A stretch of 64,000 bases of DNA from contig JAZUPB010000024.1 in assembly GCA_045604965.1 (NCBI GenBank), forward strand, positions 62,001 to 126,000, given 5' to 3'. The position numbers were made by a program, and so were the translations under genes. Every line of letters starts with the position of its first letter. Position 1 is the stretch's first letter. This document shows, in pieces, positions 9,322 through 17,683 of this stretch. The notes beneath the pieces were generated by a model. It saw only the letters and a program-made list of their open reading frames with translations. It was not told where the DNA came from and made no database searches. Source of the DNA: JAISGQ01 sp045604965 (GTDB lineage: Bacteria; Bacillota; Clostridia; Oscillospirales; Acutalibacteraceae).

Positions 9322-9374
9322 AAAACAAGGTGTCAGGGGAGGTTTTATAAACAATCCTTGACACCTTGTTTTTT
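9322..9374 (+). terminator. Intrinsic terminator after the DUF6873-like gene
   Basis: A perfect 14-bp stem (9322-9335 with 9359-9372) with a 23-base loop, ending in a T-run. The 3' arm also holds the -35 box of the next promoter. Confidence 0.8.
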
Positions 9375-9386
9375 GTGTGATATAAT
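9358..9386 (+). promoter_or_regulatory. Consensus sigma-A promoter for the xer gene
   Basis: TTGACA at 9358-9363, a 17-base spacer and TATAAT at 9381-9386: all 12 consensus positions match. The -35 hexamer lies inside the preceding terminator stem. Transcription should start near 9393. Confidence 0.88.
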
Positions 9387-9413
9387 TATACAAAATGAAT
9401 ATTTTGTATAATT
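9384..9413. promoter_or_regulatory. Perfect 13-bp palindrome over the xer start point (operator candidate)
   Basis: Arms 9384-9396 and 9401-9413 are perfect inverted repeats around the 4-base centre gaat. The palindrome overlaps the end of the -10 box and the predicted start site, where a bound dimer would block RNA polymerase. There is no T-run after it, so it is not a terminator. The binding protein is not identifiable here. Confidence 0.55.
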
Positions 9414-9427
9414 GGGGGCATAGGTAA

Positions 9428-10396
9428 ATGAAAATAGAATATATGAGACAGGCTCCGGATATACTCAGAGGCTATTTCGGATATCTGGAAACTGTTAAAG
9501 GAAAATCGCCTAAAACTGTCGAAGAATACTTTTTAGATATACGTACATTCCTAAGATATCTTAAAATCTCTCGTGGAATTGTTCCGTATGATTCTGATCT
9601 TACTAAAATTGAAATTCTTGATGTTGATGTAAATTTTTTATCCGCTGTCACTCTTACAGAAATTTTTGAATTTATGAACTATACAGCTTCAGAACGTAAA
9701 AACGACGGCGCAGCACGTTCAAGAAAATCTTCAGCGTTAAGATCGTTATTCGATTATCTTACAAATCGTACAGGATTGATAAAAGAAAATCCTACATTGA
9801 ATCTAGATAATCCAAAACTTAAATCAGTTCTTCCAAAATTTTTGAGTCTCGAACAAAGTCAGCGACTTCTGGAAGTTATTGATGGTCCTTATAAAGCACG
9901 TGACTACTGTATCGTAACTTTGTTTCTTAACTGCGGTATGCGTCTTTCAGAGCTTGTTGGCATTAATTTAAGCGACTTGCTGGACGATAACAGACTTCGA
10001 ATCACAGGTAAAGGAAATAAACAGCGTATTGTATATTTGAATGAATCCTGCAATGAAGCTATAAAAAATTATTTGAAAGTTCGTCCTGTTGACTGTGTAA
10101 AAGATCGTGATGCATTATTTATAAGCAGACAGCTAAAAAGAATAAGTCCAAAAACAGTGCAGTATCTTGTAAAGAAATACCTTTCTGAAATCGGACTTGA
10201 TGAAATGAGTGTACATAAGCTCAGACATACTGCAGCAACACTTATGTATCAGCACGGTAATGTTGATATAAGAATTCTTCAGGATATACTCGGACACGAA
10301 AATCTTGGCACAACCCAAATATATACACATATTTCAGACGAGCAGATGAAACAGGCAGCTCTCTCCAACCCTCTCTCTTCCTTTGGAAAAAAGTGA
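9428..10396 (+). CDS. Tyrosine recombinase, XerC/XerD-type
   Basis: A 322-residue site-specific recombinase. The N-terminal SAM-like core-binding domain spans about residues 10-120 and the catalytic domain 135-310. All catalytic residues are visible: Arg172 (CGMRLSEL), Lys195 (GKGNK), His263 and Arg266 (HKLRHTAAT), His290 (LGHENLG) and Tyr299 (QIYTHIS). Its size and motifs resemble chromosome-dimer resolvases rather than phage integrases, and no mobile-element genes lie beside it. It is transcribed alone from a full consensus promoter. Whether it is the main Xer protein or a paralogue cannot be told from this window. Confidence 0.92.
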   Translation: MKIEYMRQAPDILRGYFGYLETVKGKSPKTVEEYFLDIRTFLRYLKISRGIVPYDSDLTKIEILDVDVNFLSAVTLTEIFEFMNYTASERKNDGAARSRKSSALRSLFDYLTNRTGLIKENPTLNLDNPKLKSVLPKFLSLEQSQRLLEVIDGPYKARDYCIVTLFLNCGMRLSELVGINLSDLLDDNRLRITGKGNKQRIVYLNESCNEAIKNYLKVRPVDCVKDRDALFISRQLKRISPKTVQYLVKKYLSEIGLDEMSVHKLRHTAATLMYQHGNVDIRILQDILGHENLGTTQIYTHISDEQMKQAALSNPLSSFGKK

Positions 10397-10407
10397 TTTT
10401 TTATAGC

Positions 10408-10438
10408 AAAACCCACACAAATTACTTGTGTGGGTTTT
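10408..10438. terminator. Bidirectional terminator between xer and the YlmC/YmxH gene
   Basis: A perfect 13-bp stem (10408-10420 with 10426-10438) with loop attac. T-runs follow on both strands, so it can end both convergent transcripts. Confidence 0.85.
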
Positions 10439-10450
10439 TACTTATAAATT

Positions 10451-10744
10451 TCAATTATATCCGAAAAGACTGTCAATAATACTTGCACGTTTTCTTCTGC
10501 AGGGTGGCTCATTACAATTTACAAGGATAGTGTCCTTCCCTATCATTTCAATTTCTTCCCAACAGATAACACAGTCATCATCTCTTCCCAGCAGACCAAA
10601 ACATCTGCTTTTTCCGTATATTATAATGGCACACACACGCGCAGTACAGGTATCTACTTCTACATCACTTACATACCCGAGACAAATGCCGTCCCGTACA
10701 TTAATCACATCTTTATTTCTCAGATCAGCAATTCTGCAGTTCAT
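10451..10744 (-). CDS. YlmC/YmxH-family PRC-barrel protein
   Basis: A 97-residue product beginning MNCRIADLRNKDVINVRDG and containing GYVSDVEVD, the PRC-barrel pattern of the YlmC/YmxH family, often annotated as sporulation-associated in Firmicutes. The internal CFGLLGRDDDCVICWEEI and a basic Cys-containing end are visible. AGGAGGTG just upstream fixes the ATG at 10744 over an upstream in-frame TTG. It is the last gene before the bidirectional terminator and 52 bases after the phosphopantetheinyl transferase. The precise function of this family is poorly defined. Confidence 0.82.
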   Translation of the reverse strand: MNCRIADLRNKDVINVRDGICLGYVSDVEVDTCTARVCAIIIYGKSRCFGLLGRDDDCVICWEEIEMIGKDTILVNCNEPPCRRKRASIIDSLFGYN

Positions 10745-10796
10745 TACAGCACCTCCTATGCAAAATAATATGCATAATAAGTGCAAAAAATGACAT

Positions 10797-11384
10797 TTAT
10801 AATGTACACTCGATTATCTTGGCCTCTTCTGCAAAAAATGTAGAAGCAACCGTACAAATATGATTTTCTATTATGATGGTTTTAATATATATTTTCTTGC
10901 CGTCTTTTTCTATTTCATCAAATGGAATTCCGTTGTTATCAACTAAGCTGCAGTTAAAAAACCAATCAGAAAAACCTTCTCCTGTAAGTTTACACACAGC
11001 TTCTCTTTTAGTCCATAATTCTGTGGAATTGATATCCTGATCACCAGATGAAATGTAATTTTGCTCAGCATCTGAAAAAAGACGCTTGACAGCATACTCC
11101 GAAAACGAACGAGGCATTTCTGTATCGATTCCAATAGGATTATCAGATATACCAATGAATATAGCGTTGTCTGAATGAGATATGCTCACTTGGATCGAAG
11201 AATCTGAAATATAAGGTTTACCTCTGTCAGTCTTTTTTATTTCCGGATAAAAATCTAGTATTTCGTAAAGCTTTTCATTAAGAAGCTCATAAGCCTTTTT
11301 AGATATTATTTTTGATTTTTCCGATCTTGATTTATTTTTTATCTCGCTGAAACTATCAAGCATAAAAAAATAAAGATTTAACAT
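10797..11384 (-). CDS. 4'-phosphopantetheinyl transferase, Sfp-type
   Basis: Transfers phosphopantetheine from CoA to a serine of carrier proteins. The 195-residue sequence carries the family hallmarks: SISHSDN (VSISHS block, about residue 68), GIDTEMPR (magnesium ligands) and WTKREAVCKLTGEG (the W-x-K-E-A-x-K motif with Arg in one position). It is shorter than the two-lobed B. subtilis Sfp, as in many Clostridia. It overlaps the xylulokinase end by 7 bases. No polyketide or peptide synthetase lies nearby, so the carrier protein is unknown; a holo-ACP role is possible. Confidence 0.88.
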   Translation of the reverse strand: MLNLYFFMLDSFSEIKNKSRSEKSKIISKKAYELLNEKLYEILDFYPEIKKTDRGKPYISDSSIQVSISHSDNAIFIGISDNPIGIDTEMPRSFSEYAVKRLFSDAEQNYISSGDQDINSTELWTKREAVCKLTGEGFSDWFFNCSLVDNNGIPFDEIEKDGKKIYIKTIIIENHICTVASTFFAEEAKIIECTL

Positions 11385-12892
11385 TCAAAACTCCATTTTA
11401 TAGCATCATAAAACTTACAGTACTTATCATATAGCCTGCAATAAACTTCTGTATTCGATTCAATCGGAAGCGTCTCACTTTCAGGTACTATGATTTCAGC
11501 TGCAGATTCGACGTTTTTCCAGATTTTTGCAGCAACACCCGCAAGAATAGCTGCACCGAAACTTCCGCCTTCTGCGCTTCCATAAACTGTATAAACCGGC
11601 AAATTAAATACATCGGCGACTATCTGTCTCCACACATCAGACACTGCACCGCCTCCGGCAAGTACAACTGAATCAGTCTTTATTTCGTCATTTGCACTTA
11701 TGATCAATTCATATACCTGCTTAAGCGAGTATGCAACTCCCTCCATAACAGCCCGTGCAAAATGACCTTTCTTCTTTGTTGAATCTATTCCCAAAAATGC
11801 ACCTCGTGCCATAGGATCATTTATAGGTGCACGTTCACCGGATAAATATGGAAGGAATATAAGTCCGTCTGCACCTGCCGAAGTATCTTTAGCAAGATCA
11901 TCCAGAAGCGCAAAGGCACTCTTCCCTATTTCTGCACCGTGAAAGCTCTCATAATCGCCAAATGTGTTTTTAAACCAGTGATAGCTTCCTGCAGCAGAAA
12001 GTGTTACCCCCATTGCGTGCCATACATCAGGTGAATTATTGCAGGAAATTTGCAGTGCACCGCCGTGATTCTTAGCAAACGACGGAAGACTTACAGCCAC
12101 AACTCCCGATGTACCAAGTGTTACTCCTATTCTGCCTGTTCCGATAAGGCCAAGACCGGTTGTAGATATTACTGCATCTCCGCCGCCGGCGCATACAATA
12201 CATTCTTCTGATAATCCTGTAAGTGCAGATGCTTCTGCCGTAACATACCCGACAATATCACTCGACTCAGAAACACTCGGGAAAACGCTCTTTTTTATTC
12301 CGATTTTTTCAATTAATTCATAAGCCCATTCTTTGTTTTTCACATCAAACAGACCAAAGCCAGACGCATCGGAAACATCAGTTTCCAATGTTCCTGAAAG
12401 CCTGAATCTGATATAATCTTTAGGATTTATGATAAGCTTAGTTCTTTCGTAATTCTCAGGCTCATTTTTCTTCATCCAAAGTATTTTTCCTGCTGTAAAA
12501 CCGGTAAGCATTCGGTTGTTTGTATATTCTATAAGAGCATCTGTACCGCCTGCTGCACTTGTTATTTCATCGCATTCGGCAGATGTTCTCTGATCGTTCC
12601 AAAGAATAGCTTTTCTGATAACACTATTACTCTCATCAAGTGCAACCATTCCGTGCATCTGTCCTGAAAAACCTACACTTATTATTTTTTCACTGCAAGA
12701 TGCAAGGACTCTTTTTATACCTCTTACAACAGCTTGCCACCAATCTTCAGGATCCTGTTCTGTCCAGCCTGCCTGAGGTGTATATATAGGATATTCCTCA
12801 ATTGCACTTGCACGAATTTTACCAAATTCATCAAGAACAAGAATTTTGCACCCTGATGTCCCAACATCAATTCCCATTACCAAGCGTGCCAT
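11378..12892 (-). CDS. xylB: Xylulokinase (FGGY family)
   Basis: A 504-residue FGGY sugar kinase that phosphorylates D-xylulose, feeding it to the pentose phosphate pathway. The N-terminal MGIDVGTSGCKILVLD ATP/sugar fold, the SGQMHGMV xylulokinase motif (about residue 80), LWNDQRTSAEC and the C-terminal AGGGAVSDVWRQIVADVF FGGY signature region match the family length and order. No xylose isomerase or transporter is near; neighbours are a flavin reductase and a phosphopantetheinyl transferase, so the substrate assignment rests on sequence only. Confidence 0.9.
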   Translation of the reverse strand: MARLVMGIDVGTSGCKILVLDEFGKIRASAIEEYPIYTPQAGWTEQDPEDWWQAVVRGIKRVLASCSEKIISVGFSGQMHGMVALDESNSVIRKAILWNDQRTSAECDEITSAAGGTDALIEYTNNRMLTGFTAGKILWMKKNEPENYERTKLIINPKDYIRFRLSGTLETDVSDASGFGLFDVKNKEWAYELIEKIGIKKSVFPSVSESSDIVGYVTAEASALTGLSEECIVCAGGGDAVISTTGLGLIGTGRIGVTLGTSGVVAVSLPSFAKNHGGALQISCNNSPDVWHAMGVTLSAAGSYHWFKNTFGDYESFHGAEIGKSAFALLDDLAKDTSAGADGLIFLPYLSGERAPINDPMARGAFLGIDSTKKKGHFARAVMEGVAYSLKQVYELIISANDEIKTDSVVLAGGGAVSDVWRQIVADVFNLPVYTVYGSAEGGSFGAAILAGVAAKIWKNVESAAEIIVPESETLPIESNTEVYCRLYDKYCKFYDAIKWSFEC

Positions 12893-12909
12893 AAAATCAC
12901 CCTATCAAG

Positions 12910-13557
12910 TTATTTTTCTTCGAATACAGAAAGATGTGCTGATATGATTCTGTCACATTTACCTGTAGCAAAATCTACCGGAGAATGGATATTAAACATA
13001 AATCCTTCATCAGTATATTTTTTATCAATTCCTTCCATAAAGGATTCTTCCATAGAAATATTAAGAACTTTGCCTATTATTAATGAATTGATATTTCTTT
13101 TTGACAGGTCAACATCGTATTCAAGCTTACATTCAAGACACAGGAAGCTTTCAGCTATCCTAGGCACAGAAATAGTTTTGCAATTTTCCATTTTAAAACC
13201 ACCTGAAACGATCTCATTTTCTGCCATAGAATTTCTGCGTACAGTTTCCATACAATTCTCATAATAATCGTGAGATAAGAAGTTAATACAGAATTCACCG
13301 TCACGAATTATATTTGTATATGTATGGGTATGCCTGCCCAAACAGGAAAGAATTGCATAAAATCCTCCTGCGTCCCCGGAAAAACAGCTCCAGGAGTGGA
13401 AACAGGCATTAGGCATACCATTTTCCTTCTTTGTGGTAATCATAAAAAGAGCCTGCGGAATACCGCATACAAATTCAGAATGTGAGAACTCCTCAAACTG
13501 ATTCTGCCAGCGTTCATATATAAGCCCGTTTTGTTCTGTGCTTATTTCTCGTTTCAA
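12910..13557 (-). CDS. Flavin reductase-like FMN-binding protein
   Basis: A 215-residue split-barrel flavoprotein of the flavin reductase family. The pattern FMITTKKENGMPNACFHSW, followed by FYAILSCLGRHTHTYTNI and FCINFLSHDYYENCM, is typical of this FMN-binding fold; family members use NAD(P)H to reduce flavins or act with a partner oxygenase. The frame opens with a TTG at 13555-13557 and AGAGGA about 11 bases upstream. It is the first gene of the unit with xylB, the transferase and the YlmC/YmxH gene. The physiological substrate is not deducible. Confidence 0.83.
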   Translation of the reverse strand: MKREISTEQNGLIYERWQNQFEEFSHSEFVCGIPQALFMITTKKENGMPNACFHSWSCFSGDAGGFYAILSCLGRHTHTYTNIIRDGEFCINFLSHDYYENCMETVRRNSMAENEIVSGGFKMENCKTISVPRIAESFLCLECKLEYDVDLSKRNINSLIIGKVLNISMEESFMEGIDKKYTDEGFMFNIHSPVDFATGKCDRIISAHLSVFEEK

Positions 13558-13624
13558 ATCAATTACATCCTCTTTTGAAAAATATTATATACAGCATATC
13601 AGAAAAATAAAAAAAAGTAAAGCA

Positions 13625-13650
13625 AAGAGGGCTGTAATTACAGCCCTCTT
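13625..13650 (-). terminator. Terminator after trpS
   Basis: A 26-base perfect palindrome followed on the minus strand by a T-rich run (13624 downward). It ends the alr-aminotransferase-trpS unit and separates it from the flavin reductase gene. Confidence 0.85.
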
Positions 13651-13654
13651 AATA

Positions 13655-14659
13655 TTATATTCTCGGCAAACCGACCTTTTTATATACTTTACGAATTGTT
13701 CTTTCAGCAAGGTATGCTGCTTTCTCCGCACCTTCCTTAGCCTTCTGTTCAAGATAAGCTCTGTCGGTAAGGAATTCCTTATACCTCTTCTGAATAGGTT
13801 CAAGAACAGCAATAACGGCCTCTCCAACTGCAACTTTGAAATCACCGTAGCCTTTGCCCTCAAAATCTTTTTCGATCTGTTCAAAGGAAAGTCCTGTGCA
13901 GGCAGAATAGATTTCCATAAGATTATTTATACCGCCTTTGCCCTCTCTGTAACATACACAAGCCTCACTGTCAGTAACAGCAGACTTGAATTTTTTCATT
14001 ATTACATTAGGCTCATCAACCATAAGAACAAAGCTCTTTGTGTTGGGATCCGACTTACTCATCTTTTTTGTAGGATCAGCAAGGCTCATAACACGCGCAG
14101 CCTGTTTAGGAATAAAAGGTTCAGGAACAGTAAATGTGTTGCCGTAAACACCGTTAAAACGTTCTGCAACGTCGCGTGTAAGCTCCAGATGCTGTTTCTG
14201 ATCAGCTCCAACAGGAACCATATCCGCATTGAAAAGCAGAATATCTGACGCCATAAGTACAGGATAAGTAAACAGTCCAGCGTTTACATTATCAGCGTGC
14301 TGCTGAGACTTATCCTTAAACTGAGTCATTCGGGAAAGCTCTCCGAACTGAGTGTATGTATTAAGAACCCAAGAGAGTTCTGCGTGAGCAGGAACCATAC
14401 TCTGATGATAGAATATGCATTTATCAGGATCAACGCCGGCTGCAAGAAGCAGTGCATAAAGCTGCTCGGTATTCTTCTTGAGCACCTTCGGATCCTGACG
14501 AACTGTTATAGCGTGAAGGTTAGCAGTTGCATAAATGCATTCAAATTCATCCTGCATTGAAATCCAATTGCGGATAGCACCAAGATAATTGCCTATTGTC
14601 ATTTCTCCGCTAGGCTGAATAGCGGAGAATATACGTTTTTTCTTTTCAATATTTTCCAT
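13655..14659 (-). CDS. trpS: Tryptophanyl-tRNA synthetase
   Basis: Class I synthetase charging tRNA-Trp. The 334-residue product shows the HIGH-equivalent GNYLGA motif (SGEMTIGNYLGAIRNW, about residue 22), SDILLFNADMVPVGADQ and the KMSKS loop (KKMSKSDPN, about residue 197). The length is that of bacterial TrpRS. It follows the aminotransferase by 18 bases, and no T-box precedes it, so it probably shares the upstream operon promoter. Confidence 0.97.
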   Translation of the reverse strand: MENIEKKKRIFSAIQPSGEMTIGNYLGAIRNWISMQDEFECIYATANLHAITVRQDPKVLKKNTEQLYALLLAAGVDPDKCIFYHQSMVPAHAELSWVLNTYTQFGELSRMTQFKDKSQQHADNVNAGLFTYPVLMASDILLFNADMVPVGADQKQHLELTRDVAERFNGVYGNTFTVPEPFIPKQAARVMSLADPTKKMSKSDPNTKSFVLMVDEPNVIMKKFKSAVTDSEACVCYREGKGGINNLMEIYSACTGLSFEQIEKDFEGKGYGDFKVAVGEAVIAVLEPIQKRYKEFLTDRAYLEQKAKEGAEKAAYLAERTIRKVYKKVGLPRI

Positions 14660-14677
14660 TGTAGGTTCCTCCTGTTA

Positions 14678-15853
14678 TCAAAGGTTGGCGATAAGATCAG
14701 ACAGAATTTCGACACCCTTGACGATCTGATCGTCAGCAGGAGTAGAGAAGTTTGTTCTGAAAGAAATGCAGGGCTCTGTTTCATCTGTAAGGAATGCAGT
14801 ACCGGGTACAACTGCAACACCCTTTTCTATGCCCTTTTTACAGAAATCAAGCATATCGGAGCCTTCAGGAAGATTACACCATATAAAGAGACCGCCGTCG
14901 GGCTTTGTAAATTCAACTCTATCCTTAAATCCGCCTGCCATACAGTCACACATAAGCTTGCACTTGTTTCTGTAGATACCGCGAATCATATTAAGGTGAG
15001 CTTCATATTCCTCGCTTGTCATAAACTTATGAACGATAAGCTGGGAAAGAATTGTTGTATGTACATCCTGAACCTGCTTGCACACAATCATCTTTGAAAG
15101 AACAGGCTTGGGTGCAATAGCATAGCCGACACGAAGTCCGGGAGAAATAACTTTCGAGAAAGAACCTGCATAAATTACAATGCCGTCTTTATCCATACTC
15201 TTGATCGAAGGAAGAGTTTCGCCTGCAAATCTAGTTTCTCCGTAAGGATTATCCTCAAGGATCATTACACCGTACTGCTTTGCAAGGTTATATATTGCTT
15301 TTCTCTTTTCAAGAGAAGTTGTAAGGCCTGTAGGATTCTGAAAATCGGGAATTACATAAATAAATTTTGCATTGGGATTTGCCTTAAGAGCACTCTCAAG
15401 CATATCAATATTCATTCCATCGTTTTCCATATCAACACCGACAAGTTTTGTGTTGAATGAACGGAATGCATTGAGAGAACCGATAAAGCTCGGCTTTTCG
15501 CAAATAATTACATCGCCTTCATTACAGAGACTCATAGTGGTAAGATTCATTACCTGCTGAGCACCTGATGTAATTATTACATCATCTTCTGCACCGAAAT
15601 ACTGAGGATATCGTGCTTTTATAGCGTCCTTTAGGGGCTGATAACCTTCAGTTATCGAATACTGGAGTGCGTTAATAGGCTGCTGCTGAAATATTTCAGC
15701 AGAAATTTTTGCTATCTGCTCGGAAGGAAATGCATCGGGAGCAGGATTTCCTGCTGAGAAAGGAATCATACCAGGAACAGATGACATTTTAAGAATCTCA
15801 CGGATAAGTGAAGGTTTAAGAGATGATACGCGGTCTGAAAGTGAATAATTCAA
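14678..15853 (-). CDS. PLP-dependent aminotransferase (class I/II, LysN/MocR-like catalytic domain)
   Basis: A 391-residue fold-type I aminotransferase without the GntR DNA-binding domain of MocR regulators. The sequence has IPFSAGNPAPDAFP at the substrate-facing N-terminus, YVIPDFQNPTG, and the PLP lysine in YAGSFSKVISPGLRVGY. The start is a TTG at 15853 that overlaps the alr TGA (TTGA), with GAGGAG upstream; translation from a longer frame inside alr is unlikely. The family includes 2-aminoadipate and aromatic or branched-chain aminotransferases, so the substrate is undefined. Confidence 0.88.
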   Translation of the reverse strand: MNYSLSDRVSSLKPSLIREILKMSSVPGMIPFSAGNPAPDAFPSEQIAKISAEIFQQQPINALQYSITEGYQPLKDAIKARYPQYFGAEDDVIITSGAQQVMNLTTMSLCNEGDVIICEKPSFIGSLNAFRSFNTKLVGVDMENDGMNIDMLESALKANPNAKFIYVIPDFQNPTGLTTSLEKRKAIYNLAKQYGVMILEDNPYGETRFAGETLPSIKSMDKDGIVIYAGSFSKVISPGLRVGYAIAPKPVLSKMIVCKQVQDVHTTILSQLIVHKFMTSEEYEAHLNMIRGIYRNKCKLMCDCMAGGFKDRVEFTKPDGGLFIWCNLPEGSDMLDFCKKGIEKGVAVVPGTAFLTDETEPCISFRTNFSTPADDQIVKGVEILSDLIANL

Positions 15854-17052
15854 AGGTAACGCTCCTCGCTGATAATATAATTGACCTGAGCGACCTGTTT
15901 TCCGCCGCGCAGATATATTCTGGGAACACGTTTGCCGATAAGACAAACGGTCTCATAATTTATTGTGTCAGTTTTCTTGGAAAGTTCATCAACATAGATG
16001 ACATTTTCTTTGTCTTCACCGAAAACGGTAACTGTCATTCCTGACGAAACGTTTTCGACATCTGTAACATCAAGCATCAGCTGATCCATACAGATTCTGC
16101 CAATGATCGGTGCACGCACTCCGTTGACAAGCATTTCCTGTCGACCGGACAGCGGCCTTGGGTATCCGTCGGCATATCCTATAGGAACTGTTGCTATTTT
16201 CATTTCACGCTCTGCAGTAAATGTTCTTCCGTAACTGACCGTTGCACCCTTCTCAACAGTTTTAATCATAGAAATGACAGATTTCAGCTGCATAACAGGT
16301 CTGAGATCGTACTTTCCAAAGAAACAATTCGAAGGTGTAAGTCCGTAAAGAATTATACCCGGCCGAACCATATCCATATGAAATTCAGGATATTCAAGCG
16401 TAGCGGCACTGTTGCAGCAATGCTTGAATCTGAAGGTTATGCCTCTTTCAGCTAATCTGTCAATAACATATTTAAAATTATTGAACTGCGACATTGTGAA
16501 TTCTTTGCCGTTCTGATCCTCGTCAGCTACTGCAAAATGTGTAAAGATGCCGTCGCAATCAAGATTGGGCAGTGCACATATATTCTGTACGATATCCACT
16601 GAGCGATTTCCCTGCTCTTCATCGTGACAGCCAAAACCCAATCGGCTCATTCCTGTATCAAGCTTAATATGACATTTTACAGGACTTCCGTTTTTTTGTG
16701 CATATTCCGAAAGCTCATTTGCATATTCTTCGGAAAAAACCGCCTGAGAAATTCCGAATGCAGAAAGCTCTGCAGCTCTGTCGGGCGGAGTATAGCCCAA
16801 AATAAGTATAGGTCTGGTTATACCGTAGTTACGAAGCTGAAGTGCTTCGTGCAGATTTGAAACACCAAACCAGTCAGCACCGATCCTCTGATGCTCCAGT
16901 GCCACATTCTGAACACCGTGTCCATAAGCATCAGCCTTGACTATACACATTATTTTAACTGAAGGATCAACCTTTTGGCGGACGATACTGTAATTATGCC
17001 TGATCTTTTCAAGATCAATTTCCGCCCAGGTACGTTTAAGAATTTTGCTCAA
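15850..17052 (-). CDS. alr: Alanine racemase
   Basis: PLP enzyme converting L-alanine to D-alanine for peptidoglycan. The 400-residue sequence has the PLP lysine motif MCIVKADAYGHG (about residue 39), HIKLDTGMSRLGF, and the catalytic Tyr region ATVSYGRTF with YADGYPR. It begins with TTG at 17052 behind a weak AAAGG that lies within a small hairpin (17063-17080). It overlaps the following aminotransferase by 4 bases, indicating coupling. Confidence 0.95.
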   Translation of the reverse strand: MSKILKRTWAEIDLEKIRHNYSIVRQKVDPSVKIMCIVKADAYGHGVQNVALEHQRIGADWFGVSNLHEALQLRNYGITRPILILGYTPPDRAAELSAFGISQAVFSEEYANELSEYAQKNGSPVKCHIKLDTGMSRLGFGCHDEEQGNRSVDIVQNICALPNLDCDGIFTHFAVADEDQNGKEFTMSQFNNFKYVIDRLAERGITFRFKHCCNSAATLEYPEFHMDMVRPGIILYGLTPSNCFFGKYDLRPVMQLKSVISMIKTVEKGATVSYGRTFTAEREMKIATVPIGYADGYPRPLSGRQEMLVNGVRAPIIGRICMDQLMLDVTDVENVSSGMTVTVFGEDKENVIYVDELSKKTDTINYETVCLIGKRVPRIYLRGGKQVAQVNYIISEERYL

Positions 17053-17062
17053 ATAAATCGCT

Positions 17063-17080
17063 GCCTTTCAGATGAAAGGC
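17063..17080 (-). promoter_or_regulatory. Small hairpin enclosing the weak SD of alr
   Basis: An inverted repeat of GCCTTTC and GAAAGGC with a 4-base centre lies 10 bases before the alr TTG. The AAAGG in its promoter-distal arm is the only SD-like sequence, so folding could limit alr translation. Confidence 0.4.
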
Positions 17081-17086
17081 TTACTG

Positions 17087-17611
17087 TCAAAAAATATTGT
17101 TCAGTAAGCTTGGAAGATCAAAAATTGAATAAAATGCTAAAACCTCATATATAAACCAGATACATATGAAGGAAAATAACACGATAAATATTTTAGGAAA
17201 TACTCCCCATTTTGTGAAGAAAAGAAGAAGTATAAGACCTACAGGAAAACATAAAATAAGCGCAAAAAATACAAGTACAGGATGTGCGTGCCATCTTACG
17301 GCTTTGAGCTCATCTGCAGGGAAATAGCCTCTGTCGGGCTGAACCGGTGGAATCGGTGTTGCCATCGGTGCAATAGGCGCCTGCATATAAACCGGCTGTG
17401 TATAGATAGGCTGAGCAACTACCGGCTGTGTGTAAATAGGCTGCGTAAAAATAGGTTGTCCTGCAATTTGCTGCGTCTGAACATAAACCGGCTGCTGAAC
17501 CACAGCCCCCTGATAATTATTAAGAGATGACAGGGCAGCATTATCACTGTAATTTTCCGTTACATATTCCGAATCATAATTTTCTAACGCATTTTCATAT
17601 TCGTTTTCCAA
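17087..17611 (-). CDS. Repeat-rich membrane protein of unknown function
   Basis: A 174-residue protein in three parts: an acidic, Tyr/Asn-rich N-terminus (residues 1-35); a Gln/Pro/Tyr-rich repeat region (about 36-80) with QPIYTQP units repeated with variation; and a C-terminal half with two likely membrane helices (about 107-132 and 136-160). No enzyme motif is visible. A TTG at 17609-17611 preceded by GGGAG is the likely start, and a strong promoter lies at 17644-17672. It stands 34 bases before alr, so co-transcription is likely. Confidence 0.7.
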   Translation of the reverse strand: MENEYENALENYDSEYVTENYSDNAALSSLNNYQGAVVQQPVYVQTQQIAGQPIFTQPIYTQPVVAQPIYTQPVYMQAPIAPMATPIPPVQPDRGYFPADELKAVRWHAHPVLVFFALILCFPVGLILLLFFTKWGVFPKIFIVLFSFICIWFIYEVLAFYSIFDLPSLLNNIF

Positions 17612-17643
17612 TCTGATTCACTCCCTTTAATTGTACTAAAAAA

Positions 17644-17672
17644 AATATATCACGCACACGTTAATTTGTCAA
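17644..17672 (-). promoter_or_regulatory. Sigma-A promoter of the repeat protein-alr-aminotransferase-trpS unit
   Basis: On the minus strand: TTGACA (17667-17672), a 17-base spacer and TATATT (17644-17649). Eleven of twelve consensus positions match. Confidence 0.75.
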
Positions 17673-17683
17673 ATAATAACGTA

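Noticed and set aside
9428..10396. Xer gene as an integrase of a mobile element
   Set aside because: No phage, conjugation or toxin-antitoxin genes and no tRNA or direct repeats flank it.
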